In this document: positions 54,055-64,000 of the stretch, in pieces
Layout of the letters: each line of letters begins with the position of its first letter
Position numbering within the stretch: the first letter of the stretch is position 1
Source: Prorocentrum cordatum
Taxonomy: Eukaryota; Sar; Dinophyceae; Prorocentrales; Prorocentraceae
DNA length: 64,000 nt
NCBI GenBank assembly: GCA_963575745.1
Contig: CAUYUJ010022513.1
Span: forward strand, 58,493 to 122,492
Direction: 5' to 3'
Made by a program: the position numbers and the translations under genes
The notes under the pieces: model-generated
Databases searched by the model: none
What the model was told of the DNA's origin: nothing
What the model saw: the letters and a program-made list of their open reading frames with translations, nothing else

Positions 54055-55265
54055 GGCATACAACACTCGGATTGCCAACATGAAGTGCGAGCCCATCGGG
54101 AGGGGTGCTCCATTAGGGCAACTGGCAGGCCAGCTGAAAATCGAGCCCCCAATATGTGCCACCTCTTCCGAACGCGAGCTGGAGACGCTCCTGCGATCCA
54201 CTCCTGGACGAAGCTCCCGCTCGACACTTCCTCCAGATTCACGCCTCAAGAGGCCAACACTGACGACGTTTACGGGAATTGAATGACCAGGTCGGATTGC
54301 TAACATGAGTTGCGGGCCCCATTAGTGGGGGCGGGCTCCCGCCTGAGACTTCCTCGCAATTCACTCACAGACGAGGCTCCCGCTCGAGGGGGCTTCCGCC
54401 TGAGACTTCCTCGCACTTCACTCCCACACGAAGCTCTTGTCTGAGGCTTCCTACATATTCAAGCTTGGGGATCCCAAAAATGAGGATCGTTGCGAATTTG
54501 TGGATGACCCGCTCGGATTACTAACGTGAGCTGCGGCCCCATAGGGAGAGGGTTTCTGCCCGGAACTTCCTCGCAATGCACTCACCGACGAGGCGCCCGC
54601 TCAAGACTTCCTCAAGACTCACGCCTCAGGAGCCAACAAAAGTCACAACAATTACAGGTATTTGGGCGACCCACTTGGATTACTTACATGAGCTGCGGGC
54701 CCCATAGGGAGGGGGCTCCCGCCTGAGACTTCCTTGCAATTCACTCACAGACGATGCTCCCGCTCGAAACTTCCTCCATATTCAGGCCCGAGGAGGCCAA
54801 ACATGACGACAATTACGTTTTTTTTGATGACCCGCTCGGACTATTGACATAGACTGCGGGCCGCTTAGGAAAATGGCTCCCGCCTGAGAAGTCCTTGCAA
54901 TTCACTCACAGATTAGGCTCCCGCTCGAGACGTCCTCAATATTCACGCCTCAGGAGCCCAACAATCACGACAGTCAGAAATTGTTGGGTGGCCTACTCGG
55001 ATTATTAACATGACCTGCGGGCCCAAAATGGAGGGGGCTCCCGCTTGAGACTTCCTCGCAGTTCGCTCACAGACCAGCTCCCGCTCGAGAGTTCCTCCAC
55101 ATCTGCGCCTCGGGAGCCAACAAAAAAACAACTGTTGCAATTTGTTGGATGACCCGCTCGGATTACTAACGCGAGCTGCGGGCTTCATAGGGAGGGGGCT
55201 ACTGTCTGAGACTCCCTCACAATTCACTCACACGCGAGGCTCTTGCCCGAGACCTCCTCCATGTT
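54055..55265 (+). repeat. 161-bp satellite, about seven units
   Basis: The marker CGGATTACTAACATGAGCTG recurs at about 54,061, 54,293, 54,514, 54,679, 54,837, 54,998 and 55,159. The later spacings are 158-165 bp, the first two about 225 bp. Each unit has GGGCCCCATAGGGAGGG, CTCCCGCCTGAGACTTCCTC, CAATTCACTCACAGACGAGG and CTCCCGCTCGAGACTTCCTC. CGCCTGAGACTTCCTC is also in the leader of composite module N. No protein is likely. Confidence 0.88.
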
Positions 55266-55559
55266 CAGGCCTTGCTCGAAGCGGTCGCCACGGGCGCCGC
55301 GCAAACGGCGTTCGAGCGGGCGTCGGCGGCGGAGATCACACGACGACGCCGGCGACGGTCGCAGCAGCAACGGCACTGGGGCATCACAACGTCAACAAAA
55401 CCCATGGGGACTAGAGCCCCTCACCGCGCGGCCGCAGGAGCTGCGGCCGTCCGCTCTTCTCCTCCTGTCGCCCACCCCGAAAACACTCCTGAGGACATGT
55501 CCTCCTCCTGTCCTGTCCGCCCACCTACCCTCCAATTTCTCTTTCGCCCTCCCTGCGTC

Positions 55560-55935
55560 GCACAACCATGCCAAATACACACACACACACACACTGTACA
55601 GCACCACGTGGGCCATATGCATAAAACATCACATGCGCTTCGCGATGGGGTACCATATAACAGCCATTATTCAGCATATCACGAATCATATACGTAGTTG
55701 AACAAATACATACGCGCCCATGGCATGCACCGTAACATGCAACATATCATATGTGCTAACTGACTGAACGCTTGCGGTATAAACGAAACACAGCTAACTC
55801 ACAATGATAATCCAACGGATCGCACACGTAGGAACCTATAACATATGTGACCCACAACAAACCATCAAACATAACATACAACCGACCGTACATTAAACAT
55901 ACGGTAACACCACGTAACACATAAACCGCGATTAC
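55560..55935. repeat. AT-rich degenerate repeat with CA run
   Basis: A (CA)n run at 55,576-55,594, then CATATCATATGTGCTAAC-type sequence to 55,935. Lower GC than anything around it. No gene. Confidence 0.6.
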
Positions 55936-55964
55936 CAGACCATGTGTTTGCTTAGGCTAAATCA

Positions 55965-56112
55965 AGGAGGGAGGAGGGAGGAGGGAGAAGGAGGAGGGGG
56001 GGAAGAGGAGGAGTAGGAGGAGGAGGAGGAGGAGGAGAGGAGGAGAGGAGAGAGGCGGAGAGGGGGAGGGGAGGAGGGGGGGAGGGAAACGACGACGACG
56101 ACGACGACGACG
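55965..56112. repeat. GGA tract followed by (GAC)n
   Basis: AGGAGGGAGGAGG-type purines to 56,088, then GACGACGACGACGACGACGA. Frames across it are low-complexity. Confidence 0.95.
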
Positions 56113-56158
56113 AACGAGGCAGCGCATCAGGAAATCACGGGTGGCGGCCTCCTCTTGC

Positions 56159-56304
56159 CGATGATCCTCAGAACGTGTGTTAGAGCCAGCGTGTGCTTGC
56201 CCACCGAGGCCCTTCACTACGACGAAGGCGATGTGATAATCGACGGGTTGGGTTGAACGGGGCAACACACATTGGGCTAGCACACGCCCTGAGGATCATC
56301 GATC
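56159..56304. mobile_element. Family F inverted-repeat element, copy 3 (compact)
   Basis: 146 bp. Left end GATGATCCTCAGAACGTGTG; right end GCACACGCCCTGAGGATCAT, its near inverse. Interior TTGCCCACCGAGGCCCTTC, ACTACGACGAAGGCG and CAACACACATTGGGCTAGCA. On the minus strand it begins 16 bp after the CVVKAR codons of the coding-like block, so it could be an intron-forming insertion. Confidence 0.82.
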
Positions 56305-56640
56305 TTGGCGCAGCCCGAACCCGGGCCTTGACCACACAGAGCCCCGCGCCCGGAGAGAAGTTCACCGCCGCGCCCCCGGGCCGCAGCACCAGCGCGCCCG
56401 CCGCGCAGGCCCCCCGCGTGCCGGCGACGAACTGGAGCGCGTTGGGCCCAAAGAAGGCGGCGTCGGCGGCCCAGGCGCCGTCGGCGGCGTCCTCCGCGCA
56501 TCGGGGGGGGGCGTCCAAAAGGGGGGGGCGCAGATCATGGCCGTCGGCATGTGCGCGGCCCAGGGGGGGGCCCGGGACGTAGTGAACTCCGCCGACCCTG
56601 TCGGCGTGTGTGAGGGGCTTTTCCGTTCGAGCCGTCATCT
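56305..56640 (-). CDS. Candidate exon of unknown protein
   Basis: Minus-strand frame with GVHYVPGPPLGRAHADGHDL, DAAFFGPNALQF, GACAAGALVLRPGGAAVNFS and PGAGLCVVKAR, no stop for over 110 codons, ending where family F starts. The FFGPNA and VNFxPGxGLCVVKAR parts recur at 40,905-41,065. Mixed composition favours real or former coding sequence. Neighbouring exons and a start were not identified. Confidence 0.35.
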
Positions 56641-56716
56641 CCGTTATTCTTTGTACTCGTCGTCTCTGTCCTGCGCCCTAGCCGCCCGAGCCGCGCCCGA
56701 GCCGCTCGAGCCAAGC

Positions 56717-57095
56717 CGACCTTGAGCAACGTCGTAATTCAGTCGAAGGGAAGCCCCTTCCCTTTGATCCCTCCCCCGCCGGGAGGGGGGGGGGGTAGCG
56801 ACCCCCCCCCGGGTCAGATACGACGCCCCCCCCCCGTACCGACCTTGAGCAACGTCGTAATTCAGTCGAAGGGAAGCCCCTTCCCTTTGATCCCTCCCCC
56901 GCCGGGAGGGGGGGGGGTAGCGACCCCCCCCCCGGGTCAGATACGACGCCCCCCCCCCGTACCGACCTTGAGCAACGTCGTAATTGAGTCGAAGGGAAGC
57001 CCCTTCCCTTTCCCTTCCCCGACGGGGAAGGGGTAGGGGGGGTCCCGGGGGGGGTCCCAGGGGAGTCCCGGGGAAGTCCCGGGTCAGATACGACA
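56717..57095. repeat. 123-bp tandem triplicate
   Basis: CTTGAGCAACGTCGTAATTC recurs at 56,721, 56,844 and 56,967, exactly 123 bp apart. Each unit also has GAAGGGAAGCCCCTTCCCTT (a perfect palindrome), CCTCCCCCGCCGGGAGGGG and GGGTCAGATACGACGCC. Units 1 and 2 are nearly identical; unit 3 diverges on the right. Period 123 keeps a 41-residue frame open. Confidence 0.92.
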
Positions 57096-58354
57096 CCTCC
57101 CTCCCCCACCTTCTCGTCCTTCTCCCCGTTCCCCAAAACCCCCCCACAGCCCGTGCCTCTTGCTGCGCATTGCGAACAGGGTCGGCGGCAACGGCCGTAA
57201 GGCCTTCGCAATAAGAGGCGCCATGAATCCGGGGAGATAGCATGGCCCCCGCCACCCCTCTTGGCCGCCCCCGAGCGAAGCGGGCGCGAGGGGCCCTGAG
57301 CTCCTGGCGGTGCGATTCTGTTGCACGGTGCGGTTTTGCCACATTTCGGCCGGAACCCTCGCGGATCGGCCCGAGTCGACACATGCAGCAGTAGGATGCG
57401 ACCTGGGGCTCAGATTGTGAAATCTGTGATCTTGCAACCGTTCCGTGATGTATGTAATTGGGCGGGCAGGTCTTGAGTTGACCATTTTTTCTTGGAGCGC
57501 GTAGACACGATTTCTCTTCCTCCCTTCCCCTCCTCCTGCGCCCACGGGCAGTGTACCATAACCGTTATGTGTTTTAGGGCGTGTGCGGAGCTCACAATAG
57601 CTTTGTTTGCCGATGCGCCGTGCGGGCGCCTGGCACACCGACCGACCGATCCGTGATATCGGATCTCATAGGGGGGACCGGGGGGGCCGGGAACGAGCGG
57701 GCGACGTTCCCCTCTGCCTCCTCATGCGCAGCCGCGACTGCCGGTTCCATCTTCCGCCTCGGGTTCCTGCCCCCTTTCCTCGGCAACGTTAGTGGTGGGA
57801 AGGGGGAGGGGAAAGGAACGTCAACCTTGAATCGCCGACACATCGCGAGTAGGCATGGCGATCAACCCCCGATCACGAACCCGCGCATTCCGGGGCGGGG
57901 CGGGCCATCAGGCCGTGATCGGCGATCAATCGGCGGCGATTGAGGGTCGATGGATCCCCCCCTGCGCCTGGACCCCCCTGACGTCTCGCCGGACCCCTCC
58001 CGAGAAACCGGATACGGACTCGGAGGAAGGGGATCCTCCGAGCGCTCCAGGCCGCCGCGGCCCTTCAGGGCGGGCACGCTCCAACCCCGCCCGGCCAGCG
58101 CCAGCGCCGTTGCTGGCACCCGAGCTCGGGGCGCAGATACCCGAGGCCGGAAAGCCGCCGAGAAACCGACGGAAGGACTCGAGGCATGCGATCCCTTGGT
58201 GTTGCTCCACACGCGGTGCCCCCCGCAAGCTCTGACCCTTTCCCCAGGGCCGGTTCTTCAACCTGGGCTGTCTTGTGACGGCCCGAGAAGCCGAAAACGA
58301 TAACGCACTCCTTCCGTCGTGAGTTTTCACGGCGCGAACATGTTCGGCCGTGTG
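57096..58354. other. Unassigned region
   Basis: No gene recognised. GATCGGCGATCAATCGGCGG (57,918) resembles the family C middle without the ends. GGCGCGAGGGGCCCTGAGC and other GC-rich stretches lack a conserved frame. Confidence 0.35.
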
Positions 58355-58528
58355 CGAAAAACATATCCGTATCCGCGGTCTCGCGGACCGTGCCCCTGGG
58401 TCGCGACCCCGCGGGTACGAAGCGGTCAATTGGGGACGCCCCGCGCGGAGCGTATCTGTGCTACCGCGTATCTGTGGGACCGCGCCCCAGAATCCAGACC
58501 GCGAGGGCGCGGATACGGATATGTTTGC
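58355..58528. mobile_element. Family D inverted-repeat element, copy 4 (best preserved)
   Basis: Ends CATATCCGTATCCGCGGTC and CGAGGGCGCGGATACGGATATG are inverses. Interior GGGTCGCGACCCCGCGGGTA, GACGCCCCGCGCGGAGCGTA, TCTGTGCTACCGCG and GACCGCGCCCCAGAATCCAG. Family H follows within 20 bp. Confidence 0.85.
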
Positions 58529-58545
58529 CGCCTTGCCATCGCTCG

Positions 58546-58680
58546 GGCGTCCACTCCCCATGCATCGCTTGGTTTCGGGCGCGTTCTGTTCTCAGGATGG
58601 CCCAAGATGCTCCAAGACTGTCCAATTTTGCTGGCGCTGGCCTCGCCGAGCAACATGCACACGTCCGAACGATGCCAAAC
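58546..58680. mobile_element. Family H inverted-repeat element, copy 3
   Basis: Left end CCATCGCTCGGGCGTCCACT; right end ACACGTCCGAACGATGCC. Interior GCTTGGTTTCGGGCGCGTTC, CCCAAGATGCTCC and CTGGCCTCGCCGAGCAACAT. No gene recognised from here to 59,270. Confidence 0.8.
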
Positions 58681-59269
58681 CGATCTTGATTCAGGATGAC
58701 TGCCTGCCATGGAGGCGGCTTTGGACGCCCGCAGTTGGTACGGAAGCAATGGGTACAATGCCCAGCAGCAACTCTTGTCCAGCACCGACAGCGCTCGCGG
58801 TTGGGCAGGCGGCCTTCTGTCTCGAATGGACAAGGTTCGCGACGACGCCGACAGCGAATCCTGTTCAAAGTGGACAAGGACTGCTGTCAGTCTTCGTACC
58901 TTTTCTTTCCGTGGCCATTTCGATCGTGCCGAGTACGGGGTCCCAATGGTCTGGACTTTTTCCCCAAGGTCACTCTTCACCCTGAGTCGTTTTGTGACTG
59001 ACCCGAGGCCGGGTAAGGGCCCCGAGAGGCCGAAACCTGCGACTTAAAAACTTCGTCTCGAATCCCACCAGCCCTCTGGGCGTAGGTGGTTTAGGGAGTT
59101 TCCTCTTCCACCCCCCCTTCTTCCCCTTCGGGGAGGGGTTCACCCCTACCCCCTCCCCTGGACCTGGACGGGGTCGGTCGCATTGGTTTTACTAAGGGTT
59201 TTGGCCCCATCTTGGCCTCTTGGGGGGGCAACGCTAAAATGAGCTCCCCTCTTCTTCGATCGATCTCCT

Positions 59270-59520
59270 CCAAGAAGCGTCCAGGAGGCCCCAAGAAGTC
59301 CCAAGATGGCCCCAAGATGGCCCCAAGAGGCCCCCAAGAGGCCCCCAGGAGGCCCCCAAGAGGACCCAGGGCGGCCTCAAGAGGCACCCCCGAGGCACCC
59401 AAGACGCCCAAGAACACCCCAGGACCGCCAAGAGACCCCCAAGACGTCCCAAGAGGCCACCAAGAGGCCACCAAGAGATCCCCCAAGAGGCTCCGAGAGG
59501 CATACAAGAGACCTCTGGCC
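59270..59520. repeat. Family G minisatellite, copy 4
   Basis: CCCAAGAGGCCCCCAGGAGG-type units, about 12-15 bp, for 250 bp, followed by a TCC-rich run to 59,690. Confidence 0.7.
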
Positions 59521-60131
59521 CTTTTGCTTGCCCTCCTCCTTCTGCTCTTTCTTCCTCCTCCCACTCCTTCTCTTCCTCCTCCTCGTCCTCCTCCTCCTCC
59601 TCCTCCTCCTCATCCTATTCATCCTCATTCTCTCCACTCCCTCATCCATCCATCCAGCCTCCTCCTTCTCCTCCTCCCTCCTTCGCACGGTTCGGTCGCC
59701 CCTCTCTTTGCTCCCGCACTCCCCTGATCACCTCAACTCGCATGGACATCGTTTCTGGAGGGGCTGGTGGGTTTTTTTTTTTACAGCCGCAGGCGGAAGC
59801 GCCAACGGCGGGAGGTCGCGAACGGGCCGCGGACGCGACTAAATTACCTAACGCGCGCGGGGCCGCGGATCAGGCGGCTCACGACAGCGTCCAGGGCGGC
59901 GGGGCCGATGCAATCCAGGAGCCAGACAAAAGGTGGGGATATGCGAAACGTTAATAATTTCACATCGAAGCGTTGGGGGTCTGTCCGGAAATCGGCCCGG
60001 ACGACTTTCGCACCCCGACCCCGCCGCCCCACGAGTGCCCCTGAGTCGCCGAGCGGCCAGGGCAGGGCTCGGACTCCGCCGCCGACTCGGACGCTCCAAG
60101 GTAAAGCCGAGGCTGGAATCCCATGGCCCAT

Positions 60132-60329
60132 TCGGGTCGGGCGAAAGGGGGGGATAGCAAAGGGGGGGTTTGAGAATCAGCTCACGTAGCTGATTTTCCC
60201 GGCGCCTCCCGGCGCCGGAGGCGGCTATGTATCGAGGAATGGGCCCCTCGGTGAGGCCGAAACCAGCTGGCTGCATGCAGCAAATTTCGTAACCCCCCTT
60301 TCCCAATCCCCCCCTTTCGCCCGGCCCGA
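60132..60329. mobile_element. Family E inverted-repeat element, copy 2, with 5-bp target duplication
   Basis: The 198-bp element has ends TCGGGTCGGGCGAAAGG and TTTCGCCCGGCCCGA. It is flanked by CCCAT on both sides (60,127-60,131 and 60,330-60,334). The interior is nearly identical to copy 1 at 50,688, except GTAGCTGATT for GGAGCTGATT and a changed GC palindrome after CCCGGCGCC. The close match suggests recent activity. Confidence 0.92.
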
Positions 60330-60671
60330 CCCATGGCCGAGGGCCAGACTTGGCGGGGAGGCAGTCAAGCGCCCCTCCAACGGGGACTCCACTAACGGGC
60401 ACTATGGTCAACGACCCGGGGAACCCAAAGCCTCTCCGATGTGGGCAACGCTGCAATGCCATAACGAGGCACAATAATGCCAACTTTCCGCGAATCTCCA
60501 AAGCAAGTACCCGTTAGAGAGTACGCAGTCGCACCCACCGTTGCCCAACACCGACGGCGGCCGCCGCCGGGCAGGCGACCCCACGTCTCAAGTGGACAGC
60601 GCACACGGCGATACCCACCTCGAGCTCATTTTCCAAACGGACCGGGCCTCCGCCCCCGCGTGGGCTGACGA

Positions 60672-60718
60672 ACAACACACATACATACACACACATACAC
60701 ATACATACACACACCCAT
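60672..60718. repeat. (CA)n / CACATA microsatellite
   Basis: ACACACATACATACACACAC-type run. No gene. Confidence 0.9.
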
Positions 60719-60894
60719 AAAGAGGTGTCGCAACCCGAGTTCTCTGGCGCACTCGAGTCTTACGTTTCCCCGGCTGTAGAGGGACATGCCCGACTTAGTG
60801 CTCGCTCGCTATGGGCAGGGCTCGGGACCTCGCCGTCGAATGGCCCGCGGCTCCTCGCGCGCGCCCGCGGCGTCGCCCCCACCCGCCTGCGGCA

Positions 60895-61240
60895 GCGCGG
60901 CCCCGCACTCCTGGAGCAGGGAGCGACCGTCCCGGCATTCCGAGAGGCCTACCACGACATGTTCCCAGAACCCACAGATGCTCCGAGGACCAAATTCAAT
61001 GCTCCTAGAGCATAAACCCGATGAGTTCACAGAAGACAGTCTCAGCCAGACCCGAGGGCGAGGCGGGACCTCCCCTCTTATCGGTGCACGGCAAGCTGGC
61101 GGCACAAGCTTGGGAAGAGCCGAGCCAGGACCGCGCGAAAGGGGGAGGGGCCAGACCCCCCCACCTCTGCGAACATCTCGTGCAGACCACAAAAGGTTCT
61201 CAGAACATTCTCTGCTACAAACGGATCTTGGGCGAAAAAT
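60895..61240 (+). repeat. Family L dispersed sequence, copy 4 (longest)
   Basis: Plus-strand LLEQGATVPAFREAYHDMFP, then EPTDAPRTKFNAPRA and a stop. Further right are CAGAAGACAGTCTCAGCCAG and TCGTGCAGACCACAAAAGG, TTCTCAGAACATTCTCTGC, as in the other copies. Upstream, ARGVAPTRLRQRGPA continues the open frame. A protein-coding origin is plausible but the family is unknown. Confidence 0.6.
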
Positions 61241-61365
61241 GCAGAATACGGGAAAATACTCCGAAAGAGCCTGAAATGGCCAAACAATAGTAGTCCCCAA
61301 ACTATTTTTACTATTTGTTTGCGTAGTCCTCCTGTACAGGGACAGGCCCGACTTAAGCCCATACG

Positions 61366-61550
61366 GCAGGTTCGTGTCGTGCCGACCCCAGCGTTGGTTT
61401 CTGACACCGCAGGGATCGTTCAACCTTGAACGATCGGCCGCTGCCGCAACGTCCGATCGTTCAACATCGATCGATTCTGGGTCGCCGGCGGCGTTCAACG
61501 TTGAACGTCGGCGGCGGGGTCGCCGCTGGTCGACACGACGCAAACCTACC
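61366..61550. mobile_element. Family K inverted-repeat element, copy 2
   Basis: Left end CGGCAGGTTCGTGTCGTGCC and right end GTCGACACGACGCAAACCTACCG are inverse. Interior contains GATCGTTCAACCTTGAACGATC (a palindrome) and TTCAACGTTGAACGTCGG. After it, AGGCAAGCCACGGCGCTTTG resumes the family L right end, so K probably inserted into L. Confidence 0.75.
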
Positions 61551-61687
61551 GTAGGCAAGCCACGGCGCTTTGCCACTGCTCGGAACTCCAGCGCCGGCAG
61601 TGGCGGGGGCGCTCCGGCCACGGAGCGGGGCACGCCCGCCAGGGCGGCGGCGGCGCAGAGCAGCGGGCGGCGGGGCCTCTGCTGCAG

Positions 61688-62060
61688 CTGGGGAGGAGGA
61701 GGAGGAGGGGGAGGAGAGGGAGGACGGGGGGAGGAGGAGGGAGGAGGGGGGAGGGGGAGGATGGGGAGGAGGAGGAGGAGACGGGGGAAGGAGGAGGAGG
61801 AGGAGGAGGGAGGAGGAGGGAGGAGGAAGGAGGAGGAGGGGAGGGGGAGAGGAGGAGGAGGGGGAGGAGGAGGGGGAGGAGGAGGGGGAGGAGGTAGGGA
61901 GGAGACGGGAGAGAGGAGGATCAGGAGGATCGCGGATCATCGAACGAGAATCGGGAGGAGGAGGATGATGAGGAGGAGGCGGAGGCGGGGCGGAGGCGAG
62001 GAGGAGGGGAGGGATGAGGAGGAGATGAGGAGGGGAGGGGGGAGGATGATGCTCGAGGCT
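61688..62060. repeat. GGA polypurine tract
   Basis: About 370 bp of AGG/GGGA purines with one short mixed island (61,918-61,950). It gives Glu/Gly/Arg and Ser/Pro frames only. Confidence 0.95.
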
Positions 62061-62164
62061 TGAAGCTTCGAGGTCCTCGGCGCTGCGGGAGAGACAACGA
62101 TACGACAGGGGGGGGGGGGCCCGCTCTAAACGGGGGGAAGCATCGAAACCAACATCTCCCTCCA

Positions 62165-63445
62165 CCCCGCTCCCCCGCCTCCATCCTCCTCCTCCCCCTC
62201 CCCCTCCTCCTCCTCCTCCTCCTCCTCCTCCTCCCTCCCCTCCTCCTTCATCCTCCTCCTCCTCCTCCTCCCCTTCCCCCTCCCCCTTCCATTCTCTCCT
62301 CCTCCTCCCCTCCTCCTCCTTCTCCTTCTCCTTCTTCCCTTCTCCTCCTCCTCTCCTCCTCCTCCTCCTCCTCCTCCTCCTCCATTCCTTCTCCTTACAA
62401 CTAACATCTCCTTGTCGCACCCAGAGGCCAGCTTTTAGGGCGGGCCGGGCGTTTCGCCTGAGACTTCGTCACCATTTATGACCCTGGAGCTTAAACGCTG
62501 GCACCAGTTTCACAGATGGAGGGCGACTGGTTTTCAAAATGTGGCGCTCGCCTTAGCGCCGCGCACACTCGTTTTATATCAGAGATGCAAGAGTTCCACA
62601 GCTTGAGCGCGACTTGCTTTCAACATGTGGCTTTCGCCTCAGCGCCGCGCACATTCGGTCTCAAACACGCAAGAGTGTCACGTATTGAGGGAGGTTCCTT
62701 TTCAAACTGTGGCTCTCGCCGTAGCGCTGCGCATATTATTTTGTTTAACGTTGCAAGATCTTCACCGATTGAGGGCGGTTCCTTTTCAAAATGTGGTTAT
62801 CGCCTTAGCGCCGCGCACATTCGCTTTGAAACTCTGCAAGGGTTTTACGGATTCCCATGATCCGCGTACCAAAGTGGTGTTTTGGAAGGATTCAGGACTT
62901 TGAGGGTGCAACAGTTATGTTGTTTCGCGGTGTTGAAGTCCCAAAAATGGCGTTCTGGCACGACTCCAGATCGTCAAGACGCAGCAGTCAAGCTGATCCG
63001 TGGCGTGGAAGTCCCGAAAACAATGTTTTGGCATGACTCAAGGTCTTCAAACGGTTGTCTTCCAACGAGCCAGCTCCCTCAAGTGAGCATCAATCCTTGA
63101 ATGGAGCCTATGAAGAGGGAGCTTGGAAGGAGGGTTCATTCCAACATCGTTGATGATTCCTGGGTTTACATTCCTCCTCCTCCTCCTCCTCCTCCTCCTC
63201 CTCCTCCTCCTCCTCCTCCTCCTCATCCTCCCCCTCCTCATCCTCATCCTCCCCCTCCCCCTCCTCCTCGCCCCTCCCCCTCCCCCCTACCCCCCCTCCT
63301 CCTCCTCCACCTCCTCCTCTTCCTTCGGCTCCTCTCTCCTCCTCCTCTTCCCCCCTCCTCCTCCTCCTACCCTATCTCCTCCTCCTCTCTCCTCCTCCTC
63401 CTCCTCCTCCTCCTCCTCCTCCTCCTCCTCCTCCTCCTCCTCCTT
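62165..63445 (+). mobile_element. TCC-flanked composite module N, copy 3
   Basis: TCC tract (62,190-62,390); leader GTCGCACCCAGAGGCCAG, GGGCGGGCCGGGCGTTTCG and GAGACTTCGTCACCATTTAT; four units of 82-86 bp (from 62,531); middle GTTGAAGTCCCAAAAATGGC and CCAGATCGTCAAGACGCAGC; GGTCTTCAAACGGTTGTCTT, GCCTATGAAGAGGGAGCTTG, CCAACATCGTTGATGATTCC and TGGGTTTACATTCC; then a second TCC tract to 63,445. Confidence 0.85.
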
Positions 63446-63765
63446 GGGCCTTCCAGACGCCTCGGCCCTTCGCCCTCGCCTCCTCCCACGAGGTGGCCCT
63501 CGGCCTGCTGCCGGCCCCGGCCGCGGCCGGCCCCCCTCGGCGGTGCCGCGCGCGGCGGGCCATGGGCCGCGCGGGGCGCGCCGCTGGCCGAGGCGGAGGG
63601 GATCGCCCGCGGCGAGGAGGGGAACACGGCAGTTCCTGGAAGGGGGGGGGGAGCGTCGAGCCCGAATCGCCGATTTATCGCCGACAGGTCGGCGATAGGC
63701 CCCCGAGAGCCCTTGTCTCAGCGGTTGCATTTTTCGTCGAAGCAGCGGGGATTTAGAGGACTGCC
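63446..63765. other. GC-rich spacer
   Basis: Very GC-rich Arg/Ala/Pro frames (63,450-63,600) without recognised family. CGCCGACAGGTCGGCG (63,681) is a small palindrome. Confidence 0.35.
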
Positions 63766-63949
63766 AGATGGGGTCGAAGTACATGGGGTCAGACGATCGC
63801 GCCGCATCGCCGATACATCGCCGATGCATTGGCGACATCTGCGATGCATCGGCGACGCGAGCGTCAGGAAACTCGGGCTCCACATCGAGCCGCATCGCCG
63901 ATCTATCGACACTGCGGCGCGATCCTCGGACCCCATCGACTCGGACCCC
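63766..63949. mobile_element. Family C inverted-repeat element, copy 5
   Basis: Left GATGGGGTCGAAGTACATGG and GATCGCGCCGCATCGCCGAT; right GCGGCGCGATCCTCGGACCC and CATCGACTCGGACCCC. Hallmark TCGGGCTCCACATCGAGCCG intact. The outer sequence GTTTAGGAGGCC also resembles the outer ends of copies 1 and 3. Confidence 0.85.
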
Positions 63950-64000
63950 GTTTAGGAGGCCGAACTAGAAAGTTTCATAGAAGAAAGAAACAAAACCATA

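Noticed and set aside
59270-59842. Pro/Arg-rich repeat protein
   Set aside because: Explained by the family G minisatellite plus a TCC run; the same composition appears in every family G copy regardless of frame.

Overview
The window looks like a nuclear segment from a GC-rich, repeat-saturated protist genome, most probably a dinoflagellate. This is inferred, not proven. The reasons are a multi-exon Fe(II)/2-oxoglutarate oxygenase gene with EF-hands whose best intron models are GC-AG and GT-AG with AG|G acceptors, a broken LamG / Ser-Thr-Pro linker / vWD-like gene of a type expanded in dinoflagellates, retroelement remains that combine reverse transcriptase with a PPC-motif methyltransferase-like block, and a very large stock of short inverted-repeat elements. 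I see no bacterial operons, rRNA, tRNA or CRISPR. Nearly all long open frames are by-products of high GC or of simple repeats.

Layout. 0-6.5 kb: decayed minus-strand coding sequence, probably retroelement gag-like. 6.7-15 kb: AT-rich minisatellite, TCC tracts, first copies of several dispersed elements. 15.3-18.9 kb: two copies of a satellite module (90-bp units, then 77/99/129-bp units). 19-24 kb: inverted and tandem segmental duplication with GAT tracts and 150-bp internal repeats. 24-26 kb: inverted-repeat elements of families A, F, C and B. 26.2-27.7 kb: LamG/vWD-like pseudogene (minus). 28-33 kb: mostly non-coding repeats. 33.3-36.2 kb: the one convincing gene (minus), with a tandem array grown from its own 3' end and an inverted-repeat element in each recognised intron. 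36.7-37.7 kb: 1-kb GGA tract. 40.5-48 kb: decayed retroelement (minus) with an RT core and a PPCxxWSAAR block. 48.1-49.6 kb: second copy of a TCC-flanked composite module. 50-51.6 kb: nest of dispersed elements, including a 196-bp element with a 5-bp target duplication. 53.3-55.3 kb: TCC tract and 161-bp satellite. 56-64 kb: more elements, a 123-bp triplicate, the second target-duplicated element and the third composite module.

The main biological story is mobile, mostly non-coding elements of 100-250 bp with terminal inverted repeats. At least twelve dispersed families recur two to five times within 64 kb. In the oxygenase gene, families A and B sit inside introns whose splice junctions carry short direct repeats (GAGGC, GGTCT). 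That is the expected signature of introner elements that make new introns by insertion. Family letters A-O are local labels used only here.
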